Assembly (NCBI RefSeq): GCF_014696625.1 | Contig: NZ_JACJQL010000003.1 | Span: forward strand, 62,001 to 126,000 | Reading direction: 5' to 3' | Origin: Nostoc parmelioides FACHB-3921 | GTDB taxonomy: Bacteria; Cyanobacteriota; Cyanobacteriia; Cyanobacteriales; Nostocaceae | DNA length: 64,000 bases | Shown here: positions 1 to 6,937 of the stretch, piece after piece | Numbering within the stretch: position 1 is the stretch's first letter | Layout: each line of letters begins with the position of its first letter | Translations under genes and position numbers: made by a program | Notes under the pieces: model-generated | Databases searched by the model: none | The model's input: only the letters and a program-made list of their open reading frames with translations | Told to the model about the DNA's origin: nothing

Positions 1-18
1 TAAGTGAGGTAAAAGTTC

Positions 19-207
19 ATGTCTAACCAAATGCTAGCTTCCAATTTACTTGAAGATTTATCCTTAGATCAACAGCAATCTTTAGCTGGTGGTCAAACCT
101 TTGATGAGGGAGATGATGAAGGCGGAAATACACGACTTGGCACTGGTGAAACTCGCCGCTATAGAATTAGAAGTGTCAGCATCGTTAGTGTCCGCAAATT
201 GTCATAG
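19..207 (+). CDS. Double-glycine leader peptide 1 (bacteriocin/RiPP-like precursor)
   Basis: This is a 62-residue peptide. The first 25 residues form a leader with the pattern MSNQ..ASNLL.DLS..QQQ.LAGG, which ends in the Gly-Gly that C39 peptidase-containing ABC exporters cleave in known families. The predicted core (about 37 residues) starts acidic (DEGDDEGG) and ends in a basic, beta-like tail (RRYRIRSVSIVSVRK). It has no Cys, so disulfide or lanthionine chemistry is not expected. The ATG is preceded by GTGAGG, and the same upstream string recurs before the next peptide gene. A clear terminator follows at 303-334. No maturation or export gene lies in the window, but the gene is at its left edge. 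Leader type is known from cyanobacterial bacteriocin-like precursors; function is inferred only. Confidence 0.75.
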   Translation: MSNQMLASNLLEDLSLDQQQSLAGGQTFDEGDDEGGNTRLGTGETRRYRIRSVSIVSVRKLS

Positions 208-539
208 TTAGTGACAATTGGAGTGAACTGAAATAAACGTCTCAAAGTCTAATTGTACTTGAGCATTTCTGCACAATCTCCTATTTTCTGCTAAATCTTA
301 TGAAGCTAGGTAATAAAACTACCTAGCTTTTTTTATGGAATTATCTCTATTGATGAAAGCTAAATAACTCATATTTTTATTTAAAATAAACTTTAATTAA
401 AAGATGATTTTCTATGAACCAAAAGCTAGATATTTAATCAAATATTATCTAACTAAAGAGTAATTTAAAATATGTATAAATATTGAACAATTAAATTATC
501 AGGTGTTAGACACCTATGTGATTAAGTGAGGTAAAAAAT
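208..539. other. Intergenic region between peptide genes 1 and 2
   Basis: Apart from the terminator at 303-334, this is AT-rich sequence without a supported gene. Its last 20 bases repeat the TAAGTGAGGTAAAA ribosome-binding context found before peptide gene 1, which suggests tandem duplication of the whole unit. Confidence 0.6.
303..334 (+). terminator. Intrinsic terminator after peptide gene 1
   Basis: A perfect 10-bp stem (AAGCTAGGTA / TACCTAGCTT) with a 7-nt loop is followed by seven T. It ends the transcript of the first double-glycine peptide gene. Confidence 0.85.
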
Positions 540-821
540 ATGTCTAATCAAACCATTGCATCTAATTTGCTAGCAGATTTATCCACAGAACAACAGCAGT
601 TTCTAGTGGGTGGTCAGCAAACAACTCAACCACCACAAGGTCAAGGTGGTTGTCCGGGTGGTATGGGTTCTGGTGGTATGGGTATGGGTTCTAGTGGTAC
701 TGATCAAGATAGCTGGGAGCAAAATGGCTATGATCAGGAAGGGGGTGGCGCTGGAGGTAGCTTTGGTAGTCGCCGTCGCCGCTTGCGAGTAAGACTTTCT
801 GGCTACGTTTATCTCAGATAA
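540..821 (+). CDS. Double-glycine leader peptide 2, Gly/Met-rich core
   Basis: This 93-residue peptide has a leader nearly identical to that of the preceding peptide (MSNQ.IASNLLADLSTEQQQFLVGG). The core is about 69 residues. It has a Gln/Pro stretch, a Gly-Met-Ser segment (GGMGSGGMGMGSSG) with one Cys, an acidic centre, and a C-terminal Arg-rich tail (SRRRRLRVRLSGYVYLR) of alternating basic and hydrophobic residues, like the tail of peptide 1. The ATG has GTGAGG upstream. It is a single-gene unit with its own terminator at 940-970. Secretion by a C39-type exporter is inferred from the leader; activity is unknown. Confidence 0.75.
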   Translation: MSNQTIASNLLADLSTEQQQFLVGGQQTTQPPQGQGGCPGGMGSGGMGMGSSGTDQDSWEQNGYDQEGGGAGGSFGSRRRRLRVRLSGYVYLR

Positions 822-1298
822 GTTGACAAATTTCAAAAGTAGGATCTGCACTCTTATTCATACAAGGTAAATGTTCTCAAACCTTGTAGTTAATGACTAG
901 TGCAATCAGAACGCTAACTAGATGGGATTTTTACTCAACAGCCAGTTCCTCGGAGAAACTGGCTTTTTTTAATTTAATTACATTTTGAGGATACAATTTT
1001 CAGCTATATCCTATTTATGATGGGGTACGAAAATATTGTTTTTTGCATAAAAATATAAATTAATAAATGAAATAGTATTTGCATTGATATCTGCAATATT
1101 TACAGGAAGATTAGTTGAAAAATCATACTTCTTAAGCAATATTTTTATTATTTTTATTTCCACCTCTAGGAGAGTTTAATTTGTCAATATTATTCCTATA
1201 AATAGAATCAAAGTTATTATACATTTATGGTTATTATTCATATTTGTATAAACTTTGTAAGCGTGTATAAATAATAGAGAGAACAGAGAAAAAGAATC
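822..1298. other. Intergenic region between peptide genes 2 and 3
   Basis: Contains the terminator of peptide gene 2, then about 300 bases of AT-rich sequence with no supported coding region. The promoter of peptide gene 3 should lie here; I cannot place it with confidence. Confidence 0.5.
940..970 (+). terminator. Intrinsic terminator after peptide gene 2
   Basis: An 8-bp stem (AGCCAGTT / AACTGGCT) with a 9-nt loop is followed by seven T. Confidence 0.85.
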
Positions 1299-1505
1299 AT
1301 GTCAAATCAAGTTTTGCAATCTGATTTACTCGTGGAACTCTCCACAGAAGACCAGCAAAATCTAGCTGGAGGTCGCTGGGGTCATTTCGGTGGTTTCGGT
1401 GGTTTCGGTGGTCGCTCTTGGTTTAGAACAGGCAGATTCTGGGGAGGTCGCTCTTGGTTCAGACCAGGTGGTTTCCGGGGTCGCTGGGGTGGTTACTGGA
1501 GATAA
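1299..1505 (+). CDS. Double-glycine leader peptide 3, Gly/Trp/Arg/Phe-rich core
   Basis: A 68-residue peptide with the same leader type (MSNQVLQSDLLVELSTEDQQNLAGG). Its core of about 43 residues is very unusual: GGF triplets (GGFGGFGG), then two 12-residue direct repeats (GRSWFRTGRFWG and GRSWFRPGGFRG, 36 bp apart in the DNA), then GRWGGYWR. It has no acidic residue and no Cys, and is rich in Arg, Trp and Phe, a composition typical of cationic membrane-active peptides (inference). The ribosome-binding site is weaker than for the first two peptides. A stem-loop terminator follows at 1545-1583. Confidence 0.75.
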   Translation: MSNQVLQSDLLVELSTEDQQNLAGGRWGHFGGFGGFGGRSWFRTGRFWGGRSWFRPGGFRGRWGGYWR

Positions 1506-1544
1506 TTGCCTGAAGCTCATCGATAGAAGCTTATTAATTATCAT

Positions 1545-1583
1545 GACAAGTCTTGATTTATCTTAAATCAGACTTGTCTTTTT
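1545..1583 (+). terminator. Intrinsic terminator after peptide gene 3
   Basis: A long stem (GACAAGTC.TGATTTA / TAAATCA.GACTTGTC, one bulged T) is followed by five T. Confidence 0.8.
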
Positions 1584-1609
1584 GCTATTTATAACGCCGT
1601 GTCCAACTT

Positions 1610-1755
1610 TCTCTCAAACCTAACCCCCAACCCCTTCCCTGCAAGGGAAGGGTAGCAAGATTCAAAGCCTCTCTCCGCTTGCCTAACGGCAGGCTAGCGC
1701 CAACGGGAAGAGGTACTCTACGAGAAGCGCTCCGCGCTATGGAGAGGGGTTTCAA
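1610..1755. repeat. Dispersed GC-rich palindromic repeat
   Basis: Noncoding sequence of the kind scattered in Nostoc genomes: CCTAACCCCCAACCCC followed by short palindromic pieces (GCCTAACGGCAGGC, AGCGCTCCGCGCT). Related pieces recur near 13.56, 17.4, 20.0, 22.4, 38.7 and 41.7 kb. Short ORFs across it follow from its composition and are not genes. Confidence 0.6.
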
Positions 1756-1793
1756 AAATAAGTCGCACATCGCGTTATTTATATTAAAAATAA

Positions 1794-2720
1794 TTACCCA
1801 ATTGTCTGGGAATTATGCTCAATTTCTTGGGCTTCTAAAAGCCTAGTTTGTTCCCAAATCCAATCTTGTAAAATTGGATTAACTAACTCAGGAGCTTCAT
1901 CTTGAGGACAATGTCCTACGCCTTCCAAGGGAATAAACTTGAGTACTTGAGGATAGTTAGCTAATTCTCGACCTAAATCTATCGGTTCCCAAGGGTCATC
2001 TGTCCCCCACACAATCAATGCTGGACAGGGTAGCAATGGTAAAAGGTCTTCTGGTAGGGGGCCAGAAGAATAGGAAGTAAATGCCAGGAAGACGGCTACA
2101 GCACCAGGATCACTTGCTGGTGCTGTCAAAATATCCACCAGTTCCTCTGTCACAGCCTCACTATTAATGTAGGCTTGTAGGAGAATCTTTCTCACTGTTT
2201 TTGGTTGCGCGACTTGACGGAAAAAGAACTGACCAATTGCTTTAATAGATAGTACGCGTTGCAGCACAGGCGCACCAAAACGACGTGACCAAGGTAGAGT
2301 TTCCCGTTTGCGATCGTGCAGTAATCGTAGAGAACAGTTGAGTAAGGCAACACTTAAACAAATCTCTGGATTGCTGACTGCTGCTTGCATGACTACAATA
2401 CAGCCAATAGAGTTACCCACTAAAAAAGCTGGTTCACCGACAACTTCACGGCAAAAATCCGCTACTTGTTCTCCCCAAGTTTCTAGTGTATAAGCCATTT
2501 CTGTATCTGGTTGAGGTTTGGCTGAACCACCAAAACCAATTAAATCAATTGCATAAACACGGCAATTTTCCGCTAGTGTGGGTATGTTTTTTCGCCAGTG
2601 TCCCCAGGAAGCACCAAAACCATGTACGAGTACAACAGATGGCCCGGTAGTTCCTTGAGTTTGATAGCAGATGGAAAAACCTCGCCAAATCCAGGTTTTT
2701 GTAGAAGTAGAAGTATTCAT
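1794..2720 (-). CDS. Alpha/beta-fold hydrolase
   Basis: A 308-residue protein of the alpha/beta hydrolase fold. It has the oxyanion segment LVHGFGASWGHW (about 31-42), a nucleophile elbow GNSIGC with Ser104, an acidic residue in WGTDDPWEP, and the catalytic His in GVGHCPQDEAPE near the C-terminus, so the triad is intact. Such proteins act as esterases, epoxide hydrolases or haloperoxidase-like enzymes; the substrate cannot be told from sequence. No signal peptide, probably cytoplasmic. It stands alone, with the peptide-gene cluster downstream. A second hydrolase-fold gene at 51364-52263 lacks two triad residues. Confidence 0.9.
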   Translation of the reverse strand: MNTSTSTKTWIWRGFSICYQTQGTTGPSVVLVHGFGASWGHWRKNIPTLAENCRVYAIDLIGFGGSAKPQPDTEMAYTLETWGEQVADFCREVVGEPAFLVGNSIGCIVVMQAAVSNPEICLSVALLNCSLRLLHDRKRETLPWSRRFGAPVLQRVLSIKAIGQFFFRQVAQPKTVRKILLQAYINSEAVTEELVDILTAPASDPGAVAVFLAFTSYSSGPLPEDLLPLLPCPALIVWGTDDPWEPIDLGRELANYPQVLKFIPLEGVGHCPQDEAPELVNPILQDWIWEQTRLLEAQEIEHNSQTIG

Positions 2721-3482
2721 GAGAATTTAAAAATAGCTGAAGATATTAAAGTAAAAGATTGTACCAATAGAGTTAGAGTTTAGTTGTTCTACTGAACAAA
2801 TCCTGGGGATACTCCCTGCTTATGGAAAAACTCATAACCCTGAAAGAAACTCAGCTACGTGTCAGTTTTGTGTACAAAATAACAGAAGCAGCAATGTTTA
2901 CAGCACTGAGATTTTTGTCAAGTTAGAAATCAATAAACAAAAATTCCACAATAAGAGTGTGAAATTTTTTATTCCCCATTTCTTATTCTTTATTGCCTAT
3001 ACTTTATTTTCAACTCAGAGCATCGGCCCAATCAAGGAATTAATAAAAATTATCACACAGATGCCAGTAGCAATGATCTACTCTCTGAGGTTTAATATGG
3101 GAATTATTAATTTTCCTATTTATACGTGGGTACAGGCTTGACTAATAAAAATCAAGGAAAGTTGAGATATTATTAACTTCAACTTATTAGTTTATAGATA
3201 TTATGTAATAGTTTTTTTTAGATGAACTCAATTGTATTTTCATATTTTTATTTATGGGTCATAAATAACACTATTTGCATATTTTTGCACAAGATTAGGA
3301 AGTTAATACAAAATAATGAAATAAGCAGCCGGATAAATTCAGTAGTTTTACAATTTACGGACTTGAAGTTAGCCCATAAGATGTACTGGATACAAAGCAT
3401 CTACTAATAGGTGAGCTAAACCTGAACAGTAAGGTTCAACTTCACCTAGATTTTTGTTCCTAGTGCAGGCTGGCTAAAGAAA
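2721..3482. other. Long AT-rich intergenic region
   Basis: About 760 bases between a minus-strand hydrolase gene and a plus-strand thioredoxin-like gene. Two 60-residue reading frames (near 2959 and 3222) lack a convincing ribosome-binding site and recognisable composition, so I treat them as chance. Promoters for both flanking genes should lie here. Confidence 0.5.
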
Positions 3483-4037
3483 ATGACCATACTAGAAACA
3501 AGTGACACTCCTGTTGGTGGTTACGCGCCAGATTTTGAATTACCAGGGATTGATAATCACGTCCATCATCTCAGTCGTTATTTAGATAATTTTCGCGCAG
3601 TTGGCGTAGTTTCTTTGGGTAATTACTGCCCTTATGTAAATTTGTATCTAGACAGGTTAAAGGCCATTCAAGCGGAATTTGGGATGGAGGGCTTTATCTT
3701 AATTGGCATAAATGCTAGTGATATTACCGAGCCAAGTTGGTCAAGCTTAGAGAAAATGAGAGCCTTTGCCCAAAATCACGAGTTAAACTTTCCTTACCTG
3801 TGGGACTCGACCCAAGAAGTTAGCAGAAGCTTTGGCGCTACTAAAACACCGATCGCCTTCTTGATCGACAGTCATGGTATATTGCGATATAGAGGGCAGA
3901 TTGACAATCATCCTCAAGAGCCATCATCTGTAGGCGAAGACTACCTACGAAATGCGATCGCTGCTCTGTTTAAAGGCGAAGAAATCCCAGTACCTGAGAC
4001 GGAACCAGTAGGCACTTCATTGATCTGGCGTATATAG
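3483..4037 (+). CDS. Thioredoxin-fold, peroxiredoxin-like protein with one cysteine
   Basis: A 184-residue protein of the peroxiredoxin-like branch of the thioredoxin superfamily (AhpC/TSA-like). The N-terminus PVGGYAPDFELPGID is followed by SLGNYCPYV, where the redox CxxC is reduced to CPYV. Cys49 is the only cysteine in the protein. Relatives often carry a second Cys in a C-terminal GCxIKW motif; here the corresponding end is VGTSLIWRI. A 1-Cys peroxidase or thiol-sensing role is inferred. The cis-Pro segment (KTPIAFLID) typical of the fold is present. It lies upstream of pyrH-frr but is separated from them by about 70 bases. Confidence 0.85.
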   Translation: MTILETSDTPVGGYAPDFELPGIDNHVHHLSRYLDNFRAVGVVSLGNYCPYVNLYLDRLKAIQAEFGMEGFILIGINASDITEPSWSSLEKMRAFAQNHELNFPYLWDSTQEVSRSFGATKTPIAFLIDSHGILRYRGQIDNHPQEPSSVGEDYLRNAIAALFKGEEIPVPETEPVGTSLIWRI

Positions 4038-4107
4038 ACATAGATAGTCATTGTACTGCTATCTTAAATTGGAGGCACTTGCAACTTTTTTGATAAAGCG
4101 GAACTTC

Positions 4108-4836
4108 ATGGGAACGAATTACCGACGGGTTTTACTCAAACTGAGCGGTGAAGCCTTAATGGGCAACATGGGCTATGGGATTGATCCAGAAGTGGTCAAG
4201 GAAATAGCCCAGGAAATAGCGGAGGTGATAGCCACTGGCGTTCAGATTGCCATCGTCGTTGGCGGTGGTAACATTTTTCGTGGCGTAAAGGCAGCGTCGG
4301 CGGGGATGGACAGGGCAACCGCCGACTACATTGGGATGATTGCCACGGTAATGAATGCCATGACGCTGCAAGATTCACTGGAACGCATAGGAGTACAAAC
4401 GCGGGTACAAACTGCGATCGCTATGCAGGAATTAGCCGAACCATATATTCGCCGTCGAGCCATCCGTCATCTAGAAAAGGGACGGGTGGTTATTTTTGGT
4501 GCTGGTTCCGGTAATCCCTTTTTTACAACAGATACAACAGCAGCATTAAGAGCCGCAGAAATCGACGCAGAAGTAATTTTTAAAGCCACCAAGGTAGATG
4601 GGGTTTATGATGCAGACCCCGAAATCTATCCTAACGCCAAACGTTATAACAGTCTCACCTACGCCCATGTTCTCGCTCAGGACTTGCGGGTGATGGACAG
4701 TACGGCGATCGCCCTTTGTAAAGAAAATAATATCCCTATTCTTGTATTTGACCTAACAACGCGGGGTAATATTCGCCGCGCCGTTTTAGGAGAATCTATC
4801 GGTACCCTTGTGGGAGGTTCTTGTGAAATTAGCTGA
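4108..4836 (+). CDS. pyrH: UMP kinase
   Basis: Phosphorylates UMP to UDP in pyrimidine nucleotide synthesis; a cytoplasmic hexamer in bacteria. The 242-residue protein shows the amino-acid-kinase fold motifs KLSGEALMG (near residue 10), GGGNIFRG (from 52), and [19 protein letters not shown] (from about 131), then [14 protein letters not shown] chose the ATG at 4108 because family members start close to the KLSGEAL motif; an in-frame upstream start would add 19 non-conserved residues. Its 3' end overlaps the frr start by 14 bases, so the two are translationally coupled, as in many bacteria. Confidence 0.97.
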   Translation: MGTNYRRVLLKLSGEALMGNMGYGIDPEVVKEIAQEIAEVIATGVQIAIVVGGGNIFRGVKAASAGMDRATADYIGMIATVMNAMTLQDSLERIGVQTRVQTAIAMQELAEPYIRRRAIRHLEKGRVVIFGAGSGNPFFTTDTTAALRAAEIDAEVIFKATKVDGVYDADPEIYPNAKRYNSLTYAHVLAQDLRVMDSTAIALCKENNIPILVFDLTTRGNIRRAVLGESIGTLVGGSCEIS

Positions 4837-5371
4837 AGCTGAAAGTAAAATGCAACATACTGTTGAGGCGACTCAACGGGCATTTAATACAATTCGTACT
4901 GGCCGCGCCAATGCCAGCTTGTTAGATAAGGTGTTGGTAGACTACTACGGTTCACCTACGCCCTTAAAATCCCTAGCAAACATCAGCACGCCAGACGCAA
5001 CGACAATCCAAATTCAGCCTTACGATAAGACCAGTTTAAATATTATCGAAAAGGCAATTTCTCTATCTGATGTTGGTCTAACACCCAGCAATGATGGTTC
5101 TGCTATTCGCCTGAATATACCACCCTTAACAAGCGATCGCCGCAAAGAACTAGTCAAACTGGCTGCTAAGTACGCGGAAGAAGGGCGTGTTGCTATTCGT
5201 AACATCCGCCGTGATGCCGTAGACTCAATTCGCAAACTAGAGAAAAACGCCGAGGTTTCCGAAGATGAAGCCAAAGACCAACAAGACAAACTGCAAAAAC
5301 TAACCAACAAATATACTGCCAGAATCGATGAACTGTTGACAGAAAAAGAAAAAGACATCACCACTGTCTAA
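4823..5371 (+). CDS. frr: Ribosome recycling factor
   Basis: Splits post-termination ribosomes together with EF-G. The 182-residue sequence matches the family over its whole length ([29 protein letters not shown], then the C-terminal helices rich in Lys and Glu). I chose the GTG at 4823 because GGGAGG lies 5 bases upstream; the start codons further upstream would add residues outside the family. It overlaps the end of pyrH and is followed by a terminator, so pyrH-frr is probably a two-gene operon. Confidence 0.96.
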   Translation: MKLAEAESKMQHTVEATQRAFNTIRTGRANASLLDKVLVDYYGSPTPLKSLANISTPDATTIQIQPYDKTSLNIIEKAISLSDVGLTPSNDGSAIRLNIPPLTSDRRKELVKLAAKYAEEGRVAIRNIRRDAVDSIRKLEKNAEVSEDEAKDQQDKLQKLTNKYTARIDELLTEKEKDITTV

Positions 5372-5380
5372 ACAGTTTTC

Positions 5381-5414
5381 AGGCTGAGGAATCTCATGTT
5401 CTTCAGCCTTTTTT
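5381..5414 (+). terminator. Intrinsic terminator of pyrH-frr
   Basis: A stem AGGCTGA / TCAGCCT, extended by an inner GAA/TTC pairing, is followed by six T just after the frr stop codon. Confidence 0.8.
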
Positions 5415-5571
5415 ATCAGTAATACCAAATTAATATGAAGCTGCGCCAAATAAATGATGTAGAGACTTTGTATGCAACGTCTCTACAGTACAGAATAAAG
5501 TGCATCTATGGCTACGCCAGGCAAGCTACATCAAGAAACGGTATAAGTCCTAACTGTTGACAACTCTCAGA

Positions 5572-5607
5572 AATTTTGAATTTTGAATTTTGAATTTTGA
5601 ATTTTTT
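5572..5607 (+). repeat. Heptamer short tandem repeat (TTTTGAA)
   Basis: About four to five tandem copies of a TTTTGAA heptamer directly abut the start codon of the next gene. Heptameric STRRs of this kind are a hallmark of heterocystous cyanobacteria. The repeat occupies the position of the ribosome-binding site. Confidence 0.85.
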
Positions 5608-6729
5608 ATGTACGACACCATCATCGTTGGTGCTGGGCCTGCGGGTGGCGCAGCAGCATATCATTTAGCCAAAAAAGGGCGTTCAGTATTAGTTTTAGAA
5701 AAAGAATCCTTACCTAGATATAAACCATGTGGCGGGGGAGTGTCACCAATAGTTGCCGAATGGTTTGACTTTGACTTTAGCCCAGCAATTTCTCTGAAAG
5801 TAGACTCATTTCGTTTTACCTGGAACTTAGAAGACCCTGTAGAAGCGAAGATTGAGACTAAAGAACCAGTGTGGATGGTACGCCGGGAAGTTTTTGATCA
5901 TTTCTTAGTACAGCAAGCGCAAAAACAAGGCGCAGAACTGCGGGATAATACAGAAGTTACAGGAATTGAGTTTAAGAGTGACTACTGGCAAGTTAACACC
6001 GCTAACGGCCCCGTTACTGGGCGCTATCTAATCGCTGCTGATGGTGCTAAAGGCCCAATGGCAAAATGGTTAGGCTTCAAAGAGCGTAAACGCCGTTTAG
6101 CCGGTGCATTAGAAGCAGAAGTTCCCGCCAAGGTCGAAGATAAATCTACAATTCACTTCGAGTTTGGTTTAGTGAAAAACGGCTATATTTGGAACTTTCC
6201 CAAAGAAGATGGTTATTCAATTGGTGTAGGAACCTTTATTGGTGGACAACCCCAAGATTTTAAGAAAATTTTGGTTGAATACTCCCAATTATTTAATATA
6301 GATGTCCAAACTAGTAAGCAATATGGTCATCCAATTGCTCTATGGGATGGTAATCAAAAATTACACACTCAGAACGCTATTTTGGCAGGGGAAGCAGCTT
6401 GTGTAGTTGACCCCATGACCGCAGAAGGAATTCGCCCCTCAATTTATAGTGGTGTTCACGCCGCCGCCGCAGTTGACAAAGCTCTTTCCGGTGATATCAA
6501 CGCCTTAGAAGAATACACCGAAATCATTCATGAAAGTTGGGGTGCTGAGATGGCTTGGGCGCAAAAATTAGCCGGCGCTTTCTATCGCTTTCCTAGCGTC
6601 GGTTATCAAGTTGGTGTTAAGCGTCCCACTGCTCCCAAAGTTATGGGTAAAATCCTCTGTGGCGAAATGTCTTACAGCAGCGTTGCCGGTCGCGCTCTCA
6701 AGCGTCTAATCCCTGGCTTTAGAGGTTAG
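5608..6729 (+). CDS. Geranylgeranyl reductase family FAD protein
   Basis: A 373-residue flavoprotein. It has the dinucleotide-binding motif IIVGAGPAGGAAAYHLA at the N-terminus, the LVLEKE acidic end of the second strand, the family signature PRYKPCGGGVSP (about 35-46), and a second FAD motif AILAGEAACVVDPMTAEGIRPS. The family reduces isoprenoid double bonds (geranylgeranyl groups of chlorophyll, quinone or archaeal-type lipids) or hydroxylates aromatics. It does not look like ChlP itself, so the substrate is open. The ATG at 5608 fits the FAD motif best. There is no Shine-Dalgarno sequence because a heptamer repeat sits directly upstream. Confidence 0.9.
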   Translation: MYDTIIVGAGPAGGAAAYHLAKKGRSVLVLEKESLPRYKPCGGGVSPIVAEWFDFDFSPAISLKVDSFRFTWNLEDPVEAKIETKEPVWMVRREVFDHFLVQQAQKQGAELRDNTEVTGIEFKSDYWQVNTANGPVTGRYLIAADGAKGPMAKWLGFKERKRRLAGALEAEVPAKVEDKSTIHFEFGLVKNGYIWNFPKEDGYSIGVGTFIGGQPQDFKKILVEYSQLFNIDVQTSKQYGHPIALWDGNQKLHTQNAILAGEAACVVDPMTAEGIRPSIYSGVHAAAAVDKALSGDINALEEYTEIIHESWGAEMAWAQKLAGAFYRFPSVGYQVGVKRPTAPKVMGKILCGEMSYSSVAGRALKRLIPGFRG

Positions 6730-6810
6730 GCAACACCAATTAACAATTCAAAATTCAAAATACCCTACGGGAAACTAAAGCTACAAAATTCAAAATTAAG
6801 AGAAGTATCT

Positions 6811-6865
6811 GTAGGGTGGGCAATGCCCACCATATCCGGTTTTTGGTGGGCATTGCCCACCCTAC
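6811..6865. repeat. Perfect 21-bp inverted repeat between convergent genes
   Basis: Two perfectly complementary 21-bp arms (6811-6831 and 6845-6865) flank a 13-nt loop. The inner part of each arm (GGTGGGCAATGCCCACC type) is itself palindromic, so a cruciform is possible. It lies between two convergent genes and may act as a two-way terminator. A single related arm occurs at 47939-47959. Confidence 0.85.
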
Positions 6866-6869
6866 ATAG

Positions 6870-6920
6870 GATTCACTACACCCCTACACCCCTACACCCC
6901 TACACCCCTACACCCTTACT
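6870..6920. repeat. CTACACCC tandem repeat
   Basis: Several tandem copies of an 8-base unit, CTACACCC. Similar C-rich tracts occur near 13.74 and 56.76 kb. Noncoding. Confidence 0.8.
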
Positions 6921-6937
6921 TTTTGGATATTTTTTTA

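Noticed and set aside
603..851. 82-residue minus-strand frame over peptide gene 2
   Set aside because: A Thr/His-rich translation that is the complement of the Gly/Met repeats; the plus-strand peptide has leader, ribosome-binding site and terminator.
2959..3407. Two 60-residue plus-strand frames in the region before the peroxiredoxin-like gene
   Set aside because: AT-rich composition, no ribosome-binding site, no recognisable motif.
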